From Ectocarpus siliculosus (lineage: Eukaryota > Sar > Phaeophyceae > Ectocarpales > Ectocarpaceae), in NCBI GenBank assembly GCA_000310025.1, contig FN649730.1, positions 1,471,943-1,497,914 of the forward strand: a stretch of DNA of 25,972 bases, given 5' to 3'. The notes below the pieces were generated by a model. The model did not search any database. It worked only from the letters and a program-made list of their open reading frames with translations, and was not told where the DNA came from. Position 1 is the first letter of the stretch. The number at the start of each line of letters is the position of its first letter. Shown in pieces: positions 15,949 to 25,498 of this stretch. A program made the translations under genes and the position numbers.

Positions 15949-16076
15949 ACATAGCGATGGAGAAGGTCGACGAGGAAGGTACGAAGAGAGGAAATTACAC
16001 CCCACGTTCGAAGTCGGTGTGGAGCGCGAAGGGAACAAAAAAAAACGGAGACGTCGACGTTTGCGTCGTGGAACGA
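15949..16076 (+). repeat. Dispersed repeat R2, copy 2, right part
   Basis: Continues R2 after the hAT-like insertion and matches 2641-2798, including the GACGTCGACGTTTGCGTCG block. Confidence 0.75.
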
Positions 16077-16439
16077 TTCTCTTTTCTTCCTGTTTCCTTT
16101 TCTTTTTTTCTCTTTTTCTCTTTTTTCTCTTTTTTCTCTTTGTCTCTCTTTTGTCTCTCTTTTTGTGGGTCAGATGGCCTTGTCGTCTCTGCTTGCGTGT
16201 GAAGCACCAAGATTGAACCAAGGGGGTGTACCTCTTTCTCTCCGACCCGTGATGCTGACTCCGAGTCTCAGTTGTTACCTCGCATAGCGCGCAGAGGGAG
16301 CGGAGGACTCCAGAATATCTGTCGTTGATTTCTATTGACTTGCGGACCCCTCGGGACCAGTTTGTTTGAGCGTATACCTTTTTAGGGTAAGCTAGCCTGT
16401 GACCACGGGACGGGAATCGACAGCGTCAAGTGTTGGATC
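16077..16439. other. Variable spacer between R2 and R3, copy 2
   Basis: Begins with a pyrimidine tract of about 90 bp (mostly TTTTTCTC units), then unassigned sequence. It does not match the corresponding R2-R3 spacer of copy 1, although its length is similar once the transposon there is subtracted. Confidence 0.5.
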
Positions 16440-17367
16440 AGTACGGACATATGAAGGTACTGGATAGAGAGAGATGAACGGTTTTTATTGGGAAGATAAC
16501 AACAACAACAACTTGTAACAACAACAACAACAACAACAACAACATGATGAAGGTAGACCCGTCCTGCGTCGTTCGGTGTAATGCGAAAGATGGACTGCGT
16601 GAAGATCCGGCGGTCTTTTTCGGCAGTGGCAAAGAAATATGCAACCACATGTCGCAAAAAAGAAAAAAGTTGAGCGGGACAAAAGCGGGATAATACTTGA
16701 TAGAACACCGCCTTCTCTGTTGTTGCAGGCAGGTTTGCTTCCACAACCCGGGAACCCAACCCACTCTTGTATTTTCGGCCTACAAGACTCCAATCGACGC
16801 AAGCACCGGTAGGAGAGTGCGTGGAAGATGCCGTGACAGCACAACTCCACTCTCCTACGACATCGATGTACAGTTGTACTGCTGTCGTTGTACAGTAGCA
16901 CCATGTGGGGTCCTCCTGCGCGGTAACGACAACATGGCGAGAGCTCTACGTGTACCTGTCGTCGACACATGTGGCAGCCGCACGACACACGAACGGATGA
17001 TTGCATCGCATGGTACTATGGTTCGCCGTGGCAGGAAGTGTCCAATCCAGTTGTAGTCCATACTGCTGTAGTAGCAAAAACACTACAGCAGTTGCTCTAG
17101 TTCACTTTTTTGCCTCCACACCCCGAGAATCCCACTGCTCTATCTCGACCTACAGGACTCCAATCAACAAACCAGCACTGGCAGAAGTGCGTGGACGATG
17201 CTGTGACAGCACAACTAAGTCGACACTCGTACGACTTCTATGTACAGTCGGCGTCTGGTCCATAGACTACTGACGCTGTAGAAATACAAAAATCGAGCCA
17301 CCTTTTTTTTTTTTTTTTCCATACGAATACATATGTAACAAGAAATAAATGTATCACGTCACGACGA
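16440..17367 (+). repeat. Dispersed repeat R3, copy 2
   Basis: Close match to 5201-6181 from GTACGGACATAT to CACGTCACGACGA. It includes the same internal diverged duplication (about 16738-16892 and 17116-17262) and an AAC microsatellite at 16500-16545. ORFs in it are not conserved between copies. Confidence 0.7.
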
Positions 17368-17384
17368 TCCTGTGAGTATAGACT

Positions 17385-18455
17385 TAGACCCCGATTTATG
17401 GGAACAAAATATTGTCGATAAATCTTGATCTTGGCCAAGATCTGTCAGTTTCACGATTTATGGGAACAAAATCTTCCGATATATCTTGGCCAAGATTTCT
17501 CGAGGCCCGAAATCTGCCCTTTCGAACAAATCTTGGCCAAGATTTGTCAAGTCGAGCCTTCCGACAAATCTTGAGGCGGCGTAACAAATCTTGCCTCAGT
17601 GCGGCGCGATCACCGAAGGTCAGTCAACCTAATCGTCCATAACGCCATGAAATCTGCACGTGGCACACTCGCAAGGGTCTCTAACGCACCCTGGCGTCAC
17701 TGTGTCGGCGCCACGGGCGCCGACAGCGAACGAAAACAACCAAGGCGCGCGAAAAAAATGCGCATTTGCCCTGACTCGTTCCACGTGCGTCATCACCAGT
17801 CTGTGGAGGGACCGTTCAAAGAGTACTTTATTTTGAAGTAGAAAAATAGAGCAGGAGGAACGTTTTGCCAACACTGCTCTGTCGTGTGCGACGCTTCTAT
17901 CTCTTCATCGAATCACCCCACACCCAATCCGTTTGCACCCGAGCCAAATCCGTGGGTGCAGATGACAGCGCCGGAGGTTTGACCTCGGTACGCCTGCTAC
18001 ATCATGAGATACATACATACGTGCATGGGTGTCATCGGCCTCGGGTTGATGCACTTTCTTGTCAGTTGGACAGCAATGGAACAATTTTGTTTCTCCGCTT
18101 GACATGAGCTCGTGGGCAACGGCTTCTGTTTTGCACCCCAGGTAGGCGCCCATGGCTAGTATCCACCCACAGTGTTGAGGCAATACAGCTGGGGGAGGGA
18201 TGCCCCTTCGACAACTGCGTCATGCTCACTTTTCGCCACACCTTGGCATTTTCTGTGGACCAAGTGGCCGTTGTGCCTTTTTCAACTTCAAGCAGAAGAG
18301 AGGAACAACACGCCGCATTTTCAACATTCAAGATATTTCCCCCATAAATCGCGATACTGCAAATCTTCGCGGAGATATATTGTAAGCAAATCTTGGGTCA
18401 AAATGCCAAGATATAATTGCAAGATTATGTTTCCATAAAGAAGGGTCTTACTACA
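17385..18455. mobile_element. Putative TIR element with AAATCTTGG palindromes
   Basis: The left end (about 17385-17430) and the reverse complement of the right end (about 18410-18455) align as an imperfect inverted repeat of about 45 bp. Both read AGACCC, TTTATGG, AACA and ATCTTG in order. Inside the left end, AAATCTTGGCCAAGATTT-like palindromes recur (around 17430, 17487, 17526-17547 perfect over 22 bp, then half-sites near 17568 and 17584). The right end has half-sites at 18370-18415. It abuts R3 copy 2. No transposase is seen and no target duplication could be fixed. Confidence 0.45.
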
Positions 18456-18598
18456 ATTATGTCGGAGGCCTGAGACGCAAGAGTTCAACCATTGTTGCAC
18501 TCTAAAAGCAAGACGTTTTTTTTCGGTGCATCAGTTCGCGGTCGCCTTGAGACATATTTTTTCGTCGGCTATTGCCCGCTGCAGCGGGCCAGTCTCTG

Positions 18599-18856
18599 GA
18601 TCACAGCGCCCCTGTCGCGAGCTCGAATCTACAAGGGCGAGAAGAGTTACAGCACGGTGAATGCACGCAACCACTTCTTGTTCGTCATTGAGCTAGAGGT
18701 TGCGGTGCGGTAAATCGGTTTTAATTGTTTTTAAATGGGGTTTCAACATTTTTTTCGGCCGTCTTCGCCGACGTGGGCGTGCCACTTTCACGATCACAGC
18801 GCCCCTGTCGCGAGCTCTAGACTCCAAGGGCGAGCCGAGTTACAGCACCGTGAAGT
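18599..18856 (+). repeat. Direct duplication of a ~65-bp block, 193 bp apart
   Basis: GATCACAGCGCCCCTGTCGC starts at 18599 and again at 18792. Each is followed by AAGGGCGAG and GAGTTACAGCAC. A TTTTTTTCGG stretch precedes both copies, so the whole 193-bp unit may be an old tandem duplication. Confidence 0.7.
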
Positions 18857-19580
18857 ACTGCTAAATCTCCTGCATCCGGGCGCGTCTATGCAAGGGACTT
18901 CAAGGGACTGTGATCTCTAAAGAATCACGCAGCTCATTGGACGAGATTTGGGAGAACGTCAACTCATAAATCATGACACATACTTGAAGTACAAGCTACA
19001 TGTAGTACCTAGCACAGACATTTTCTTGCCGCATGGTCTCATCTGTAGATCAGATAGATATCGACAGACTGTCCGTACTATGAGTGCATGCATGCATCCT
19101 GTCGCCTTCTCTAGCGTAAGCAACGCGAACTGGAGTACTGTATGTGCATCGTGTATTGTCACCGCGCGGATGGTTACGTACTACTACACGTACGTATATG
19201 CCACACACACACTCCAAGATGCACATATTCTACAGCTGTAGCAAGGAAGATTGGACAAATAAATGTAGATTGTTGTTGTTGTGGTACGCCACAACTTTAG
19301 ACTTAACTTGCTTTGTTTTGAGCTTGAACATGCACGCAAATCCCACGGCATCATCGATTCCTGCAAGTGCTGCAAGGTTGTAGGCATATATTTGGATGCG
19401 GTAGCCCGTCAGAGGCCGAAAGAGAAAGAAGGTTGACTCAAGACCTTTGGTTGATTAGAGAGTGGCATGCACGGCGGAGGCACGAGGGGCCCCGCACGTA
19501 TCATGTCCATCATACACAAACATCATCCACGTAACCCCCGGAGGCCCCGTAGATCAGTATCCTACTGAGCACCCCAAACA
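18857..19580. other. Unassigned sequence; its right part may be the 3' LTR of copia element B
   Basis: No coding segment recognised. Read on the minus strand, sequence from 19580 leftwards starts TGTTTGGGG right after GAGCAAGGGGGC, a polypurine-like tract matching the position and context of element A's tract. An LTR would therefore run from 19580 down to some point not determined here. TATATG near 19385 could be its TATA. There is no second LTR in the window to confirm it. Confidence 0.35.
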
Positions 19581-20436
19581 GCCCCCTTGCTCTGTACGAG
19601 ATACGATCTACGACACCTACCTCACGAACTGCCAGGTAAAACGGCAGATAAATCATCCACCGTTCCACTTCAAACAACTCTGTCAACATAACAATGCCGT
19701 ACAAAGCTTTCAAATTCTTGTGATATCAAATTACTATCCCCTAAAAGGTCTGCCAATAAACAATTCACCCTCTTGAGAAAAATGCTTTACCAAATTCTCA
19801 AGCAGTCAAAACACAAACAGTCACCCGTGGAAGAATACCCAGCAAAGATACACATTACATCAGAATCACGTCAGAAAGGGGATGGGTAACTCCGGGAAAA
19901 CGTGTCCAACGTCCTGACTTAACTCAGAATAAATTCCTCAGATAAACATTCATGTTTCAACTCATTGACCAGCTCAAATAACCTTCGTAAGCACAAAGTC
20001 TTCAACCATGACTTACGAGAACATGCCAAATCCTTCCTTCAATACCCAATACCTTGACAAATATACCAGTCCAACAGCCCCCCTGCTGTAACATCCATCC
20101 CAAACACGAAGGAACCAAACAAACAAATCCAAAACAACCATGCAGAAACCAACAAATAATCCAGAGCAGACAATCAACAATCCAGCAGCCCCCCTGCTGT
20201 AACATCCATCCCGAACATGAAACCAAGTCCAAAACAAATAAAACACCTGCGACTAGTATCATGGAACAATACCAATACCCCCCCCCCATGATTCTCGTGC
20301 AGAACTACCTCATCCATCGTACGTACCAGAGAGCAGAAACATAGCAACAGCAAATCAAAGGCCAGTATAAATTCACAAAACACATCACGTAGGAAAAGGA
20401 CCCCCCGCTGAAAACACAAAGAACAAAACCAACGAA
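19581..20436 (-). other. 3' noncoding region of copia element B with G-run ladder
   Basis: Downstream of RNase H on the minus strand, four G-runs appear in order: AATCATGGGGGGGGGG (C-run 20278-20287 on plus), GCAGGGGGGCTGCTGG (20189-20194), GCAGGGGGGCTGTTGG (20078-20083) and GCAAGGGGGCTGTTTG (19582-19586). The middle two sit in identical 28-bp contexts 111 bp apart, so one is a duplication. Order, spacing and local sequence parallel element A's 3' region. Confidence 0.6.
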
Positions 20437-20654
20437 TATTCATCACAAAGTCGCGATGCGCGCAAAAAGCCTCCTTGGGGAGCGGTTTAGTCAGGAAACC
20501 CGCGTGTTGTAGGTCCGAACGTACGTGGACTACCTTGAACTCGCCCCGCGCGACACGCTCACGGATGAAATGGTGGCGAATGTCGATGTGCTTCGAGTTA
20601 GGGGTCGTAGCCGGGTTACTTGCCAAGTGAATAGCGCCTACATTGATTGTCCTC
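20437..20654 (-). pseudogene. copia RNase H C-terminus
   Basis: Continuation in the shifted frame: GAIHLASNPATTPNSKHIDI, RHHFIRERVARGEFKVVHV, LTKPLPKEAF and HRDFVMNI. These are the conserved last blocks of copia RNase H. The frame remains open to 20174, but the extra residues are noncoding 3' sequence in character. Confidence 0.8.
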
Positions 20655-21779
20655 CCACACCGGAGTGCACCCCACATCACGGTCCGGAAAGATAAAACTC
20701 CAGAGATACCGCAGAAAAATAGCCTCCTTCAGCCCCTCAGACATCGCCACGTACTCCGCTTCCGTCGAAGACAGGGTGACGCTCTTCTGCGTCCTACACA
20801 GATACATCACACACGCACTAGCGAACATCACTAGTAGTGCCCCAGAAACAGACCGCCGGCCGGTTGCCTTGCTGGCGAAGTCCGCATCGACAAAAAGTTC
20901 CATGTGGTCTCCTCCTACCATGCCCCTCTGAAAAGTAATACCGTACCCGCTCGTGGATCTAACATACATCAAGACATGCAAAGCCGCTTGCCAGTGCAAT
21001 CGCTTCGGCGCGTGCGAATACCTCGCAACGGCACGTACCGCGTTGAGAATATCCGGGCGAGTCTGATTCGCCAGCCACATCAAGTGTCCCACCAGCGACC
21101 GGAAAGGCGCGTCAACATCGGGCTTGTCGGCGTCATACTGCTCAAGCTTCAAACCAACGACCATGGGTGTCTCTTTGTTCGTCGTCACACCGAACTTGGC
21201 TACGATCTTCTCTGCTACAGCCTGCTGCGAAATAGTCACGGTCCCCAACGCCGTGTCACGAGAAAACCGGCAACCCGCATACCAGCGCAGTTCCCCAAGG
21301 TTGGAGATGGGCACATACCGGTTGAGATCTACACCAAACTGGTCGCACCTGCTCTTACGTCCGATAGAAAATATGTCGTCTACGTGGATCACAACCACCA
21401 TGGTGACTACACCGCTCTCGATCAGACGCATCACACACGCATCGGCAGCACAAGACTCGAAACCAAGACACTTCATGCCACGCATCAAGTGGTGATGCCA
21501 TGTGCGGGACGCCTGCTTCAGACCGTAGAGACTCCGTCTCAACCGAACGACCTTACCGGAAAGCGCGCCGCACCCAGGGGGTAGACGAATGTACACAACC
21601 TCATCCAGTTCCGATTGGACAAAGGCTTGCTCGGCATCGAAATAGCACGTATCCCAACCCAGCACACAGGCAACAGCGGCTAACAAACGAATGCTCGTGA
21701 TGGAAGGGCAAGGGAAGAAAGTTTCAAAGAAGTCAACACCCTCACGCTGCGCAAACCCACGGGCGACCAACCTATAGCT
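20655..21779 (-). pseudogene. copia reverse transcriptase and RNase H (main part)
   Basis: A long frame starting LVARGFAQREGVDFFETF. RT motifs include GWDTCYFDAEQAFVQSELDE, LRRSLYGLKQASRTWHHHL and the catalytic VIHVDDIFSIG (21374-21391). The usual Tyr before VDD is His here, but both aspartates are kept. RNase H begins at ELFVDADFAS with SSTEAEYVAMSEGLKEA and WEDNQ, so its acidic residues are present. It would copy element RNA into DNA. The frame runs off at 20616 after a +1-type shift near 20655. Loss of the YVDD Tyr may be a lineage trait or decay. Confidence 0.85.
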
Positions 21780-22200
21780 TTAGGACGCACACGCTGCCCA
21801 AACTCGTCTACCTTCCATGAATACACCCACTTGGAGGAGATGACGTTCGTTCCTCGTTGCTATTCCGCCCAGACCTCCTGAAAGGTGCCTACTGCGTTCA
21901 GCCCGCAAAACTCCTTGTGTTCGGCGTGGGTCCAGATGTGGTGGTGTGGGCCCGCGTACGCCGCCGCGAATGTCTCAGGCGTCTCCTGGTCGTACGCCGG
22001 CCCCGTCGGCAAGTCTGGCTCAGCAACGCCCGGAGAAGGAACCTCGGCAATGGACCGTTTGATCTCGTCCTCCACGGCTAGAAGCGCAAACATCCCCGGC
22101 ACCCGCCCATCTCGCTTCGCCCGCGACCTCGTCACGGCGGGCGTCGCTACATACCCCTCGCCGACGCACACCAGTACCACCCTCATGCTCCACCTCTGTC
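21780..22200 (-). pseudogene. copia linker and start of reverse transcriptase
   Basis: In the shifted frame the sequence reads AVTRSRAKRDGRVPGMFALL, EDEIKRSIAEV and then EFCGLNAVGTFQEVWAE, the usual lead into a copia RT domain. A TAG at 21858-21860 interrupts it. After the stop come NVISSKWVYSWKVDEFGQR and RPKA, again typical. Near 21780 the frame shifts once more, by what looks like a 2-bp gain, into the main RT frame. Confidence 0.65.
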
Positions 22201-23471
22201 CACGCTCCGTCTGGTGCCAGCGGCGCCGCCACCGGAGCTGCTGCCGATGCCCCCGCTCCTGCCGCCACCGCGGGGACCCCGGCCGCCCCCCCCGCCGCCG
22301 CCGCGGGGAAAACACTGCCACCGGAGGTCGCCGCCGTCGCCGCCGGAGCTGCTGCCAATGCCGCCGCTCCGGCCGCCACCGCGGGGACCCCGGCCGTTCC
22401 TCTTACGGACCCCCAAGAACGTCCATCCCCCCGAAAGCCCTCGCTGTTGAAGACAAAGGTACAGTGTTCGGAGTACGTGGGCACCCTAGCCTGAGTGAGA
22501 ATTTTGTGCGTCGCGGAGGAATGATCGTGGCCTGAGTTCAGGTAGAAGCACCGCTCCCCCTTGCTGTGCATCTTGGACGGGCGGTGACGGTGGCGGAAGC
22601 CGGGCATCATGAACGGCAGCACCACCCTGATCCTCCTCTTGCCGTACAGCTTAACCTCCGGGCACCGCTTGTCTCCCTTGCTCACCTCAGCAGCGATGTT
22701 CAAAGAATCGTTCATCCACGCGAAAGCCTCGGGCCAGATGGCCCGGAAGCACAGCGCTTTGGTCGGGTACGGAACTCCGGGGAAAAGCTTCGGGTATTCC
22801 AGAAACCCAGCCTTGCCTCCCTCCATCACTAGCGCGATCCTCCGCTCCACACGACCGTTGCTCTTGGGCCCGTCGACCGCCGTGAGCTCCCGCGTAACGT
22901 TCAGTTCCGCCAGCAGTCCCCGAAACTCCTCGTTGACCCACTCGGTGCCGTTGTCGGTCAAAACACAGCCCAGCTCCCCGTGAGTAGCCAAGAGAGCCTT
23001 GATGGAAGTGTACCACGCACGGAACGCGCCCACGACGTTTGCACCGCTCTTCTCCCGCAAGAAGAAAGTCCACCCGTAGTTGGTGTGGTGGTCCAAGATC
23101 TGCATCAAGTACTTGGCACCACCGCTGGATGAGCCGAAAGGACCCGCTAGGTCCATGGCGACACGTTCAAGAGGCCGCGTCGTCCGGCGGGAAGGGGAGA
23201 TGACCTTGGGGACCGAGCGCTGGATCGCCTTCGACTCCGCACATCCATCACAGTACTCCGGAGTGCCGGTCACCTTGATGCCCATCTGCTTAGCGGTCTC
23301 GTACACGGTCTTGGAGTTGGCATGGCCGAGGGAGCAGTGAAGATCGTTGTAGTTGATATTAGACTGCAGGCCAGGCCGTAGCATCGCCGCGACCATCGCG
23401 GGGGATTTGACGTGGTAAGGATCGACGCGAGTCCCCTGGATGTAATTCTCGTGCGGGAATGGTGAATTGCA
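22020..23471 (-). pseudogene. copia integrase
   Basis: The same frame as the protease resumes after the TAG. The HHCC zinc-binding region is intact (HCSLGH, then YCDGCAESK). The catalytic core has AMDLAGPF, LTDNGTEW and GRVERRIA, giving Asp, Asp and Glu with 35 residues between the last two (DD35E). A C-terminal region with GERCFYLNSGHDHSS and CTFVFNSEGF follows. It would cut and join element cDNA to host DNA. Beyond this lies an Ala/Gly-rich linker encoded by a 111-bp near-tandem repeat (units at 22232 and 22343). The natural reading then shifts to another frame between about 22200 and 22150, and this frame stops at 22020. Confidence 0.8.
22232..22397 (-). repeat. 111-bp tandem unit in the copia integrase-RT linker
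   Basis: CCGGAGCTGCTGCC starts at 22232 and again at 22343, each followed by a GCCACCGCGGGGACCCCGGCC-like segment. The period equals 37 codons and encodes GVPAVAAGA-type repeats. Confidence 0.75.
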
Positions 23472-25036
23472 CTAGCCCCCCAAAATCGATGCCCCATGCC
23501 GGTTGGGCTTGATCTCATGACGTTCCTGGATCTGGTTCAGCGACAGAACACCTAGCGCCAAGTCTGGTACCACGCCAACATTCTTCAGCGTAACACGCAC
23601 ATCCTCATGGCAATGGAAAATCATATCCAAGTCACCGAAGAACTCTACCGGGATGAGCTTGCCGTCGCCAAGCATGAGTAGCCGCTCCTCCGGGCGCGGT
23701 AGATGCCTGTTGTACACCTTTTCCCCGGAAGGGACCACGTGGACCACGGCGCCAGAGTCTCCGAGGAAGACTGTTGAACCCGGGCGATGCGGGAAAAGGT
23801 TGCATGTTTCGCGCGCAGGGGGGGATGAGGAGACGGAACAGACAAGGTGCATCGCGAAGAGACCGCCACCAAAGGTAACCTCGCCGTCGCCGCCAAGCGC
23901 CTCAGGAACCGCTCCCGCCGAGTCACTTGTCGCCATGGCACCGTTGGGCTGCAATCCGTCATCGCCACCGTCCACGCCACCGCCGCCGTGGAAAATGTCG
24001 ACAAACTCAAAGAAGGGCTCGGCCGGTGTCACAACCTGCTGCTGTACGATCGCCCCATTGCCAACGCCGCCCCCTCTCCCGCTGCCGTTACCGCCGCTGC
24101 CGCCACCACCACCGCCACCGGCCATCACGGCGTGACTGTAGTACATCCCATCGGCCGCCGGGATATCACGATATGGGGCGGCCGATGCATCCGTGGTGGC
24201 GTACGCGTACTCCGGATCGACAGCACCAGCAGAAGTGACGACGTTGAGGTGGGGGTGCCGTTTACGTTTGGCACAATTGCGCCACATGTGGCCGTATTGG
24301 CCGCAGGCGCCGCACGTACCTTCGAACCTGCGGGGGGCGGCGCAATGCCCGGCGTGGTGGCCGTGCCTCCCACACCGCATGCATCGGTGCACTGTACCCA
24401 TCGGCGCACCGGGCGGGGGTGGTGACTCCGGCTGGTAGTACACGGCGTTACTACCGCAATCGTAGATCCCGCCAACCCCGATCATAGCGGACTGCTGCTG
24501 CTGCCGCTGCTGCTGTTGCGGCTGCCGGTACGGCTGCATCTGCGACTGCTGTTCGTACGGCTGTTGCTGTCGCATCTGCTGCTGCGGTTGTTGGTACGGT
24601 TGTTGCATTTGCCGCTGCGGCTGCTGCGGCTGTCGGTACTGTTGCATCTGCGACTGCGGCTGTTGCTGTTGCCGCGGTTGCTGCTGCTGTTGGGCAACAG
24701 CTCCCCCAGAGGACCAATATTGCCCGCGGCTGTCGCCGCTATTACCATTCCGCCGTTAGCCTCCGCCCCCCCCGCCCCCCCCGTTGCCGCCGTGCCCAAA
24801 ACCACCGCCAACAACAAGAGCATGCGGGTTGGCGGAAACCGCCGGTGTCACAGCCGCCGACCTCATGTCGCTAGCCTTGAGCGTAGCATATCGACCACGC
24901 ACGACGTCCTGCAGCTCAGCGCGGGTTAGGTCACGCTTGGAAAGGCTACTGCGCTTCTCGACATCATAGCGTGCAGGGAGTTGGCGGATGAGAATCTGCA
25001 CAACCTCCAGCTCACTTGACAATGCCCACAGCCCGC
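23472..25036 (-). pseudogene. copia gag C-terminus, nucleocapsid and protease
   Basis: One frame, interrupted by TAA at 24756-24758. It starts with the rest of the capsid (VVQILIRQLPARYD, then RAELQDVVRGRYATLK) and a Gly-rich stretch. A Gln/Pro/Arg-rich region follows (about 24490-24700). Two CCHC zinc knuckles come next (CMRCGRHGHHAGHC and CGACGQYGHMWRNC, about 24270-24390), giving nucleic-acid binding. The aspartic protease has FLGDSGAVVHVVPSG (active-site Asp at 23757-23759) and the downstream LKNVGVVPDLALGVLSL typical of copia proteases. The frame closes at TAG 23472-23474, and the integrase continues in the same frame right after it, so the stop is internal to a former gag-pol. Confidence 0.8.
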
Positions 25037-25356
25037 AGTTTGGTCTCAAGCTGTGCAACGCGCGAGAAGAACACCTTGGGGTCCTCATCATCCTTCATTG
25101 TGATGTTATCAAGCTCGGCGACAAGAAGCTGACAATCGGCTGGGTGGTTGGGCAAAAACCAATCCTCCATCATCCTCCACGCATCGGCCACGGAATGGCA
25201 AGAGTACAGGGTGTTCTCAAATGGGGCCCCCACCGCTGCCTCCAAGATAAAACCCCACATCCTCTTGTGCTCACCAACAAGCTTTGAGCCGAACTGGCGA
25301 GTCACGTATCCGACGTCTTGACAACTCACAACGGTAATCTCGGATTTGAGACGCAT
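25012..25356 (-). pseudogene. gag: copia gag, N-terminal part
   Basis: An ORF of 114 codons containing KRMWGFILEAAVG, HSVADAWRMMEDWFLPN and ITMKDDEDPKVFFSRVAQLETKL. This pattern is typical of the UBN2 / retrotransposon gag_2 fold, the copia capsid. An in-frame TAG sits directly upstream of the ATG, so the usual extra N-terminal residues are either absent or lost. The frame ends at a TGA where the homologous reading continues in another frame (SELEVVQILIRQLPARYD), so one base was gained or two were lost near 25015. Confidence 0.75.
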
Positions 25357-25498
25357 CTAGATTTCGGAACGAAATCGAGAAGAGTCAGATATTCCAGAAA
25401 GGATGTTGGAAAATGACCCCACCTAGTTCAGTCCCCCTTTTCTCTCCCGAAATACGCCGGAGCTATCGAGGAGAAGGGATATATTTGAGAGTCGTAAC
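25357..25498. other. Short intergenic between copia gag and the rightmost ORF
   Basis: 142 bp between two divergent starts. A 5' LTR with primer-binding site for element B would be expected here, but nothing resembling the 19.6-kb region is visible. TATATTT at 25480-25486 sits 13 bp before the plus-strand ATG. Confidence 0.4.

Larger units (their letters stand above)
19581..25356 (-). mobile_element. Element B: decayed Ty1/copia retrotransposon
   Basis: On the minus strand the domain order is gag, zinc knuckles, protease, integrase, reverse transcriptase, RNase H. Integrase before RT is diagnostic of Ty1/copia. All catalytic motifs can be found, but the frame is broken at least seven times: a frameshift near 25015, TAA 24756-24758, TAG 23472-23474, a frameshift around 22150-22200, TAG 21858-21860, and frameshifts near 21780 and 20655. 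No 5' LTR is seen on the right, where only 142 bp separate the gag start from an opposing ORF. The boundaries given are those of identifiable internal sequence; the 3' LTR may extend left of 19581. Confidence 0.85.

Noticed and set aside
18599-18663. tRNA-like segment (GAGCTCGAATC resembling a T-arm)
   Set aside because: No matching acceptor, D or anticodon arms. The same text is explained by the 193-bp duplication.
20904-21584. 226-codon plus-strand ORF
   Set aside because: Shadow of the copia RT/RNase H frame, which has all family motifs on the other strand.
23653-24425. Plus-strand ORFs of 160 and 192 codons
   Set aside because: Antisense to the copia zinc knuckle and protease region; Pro/His/Arg-rich shadow.
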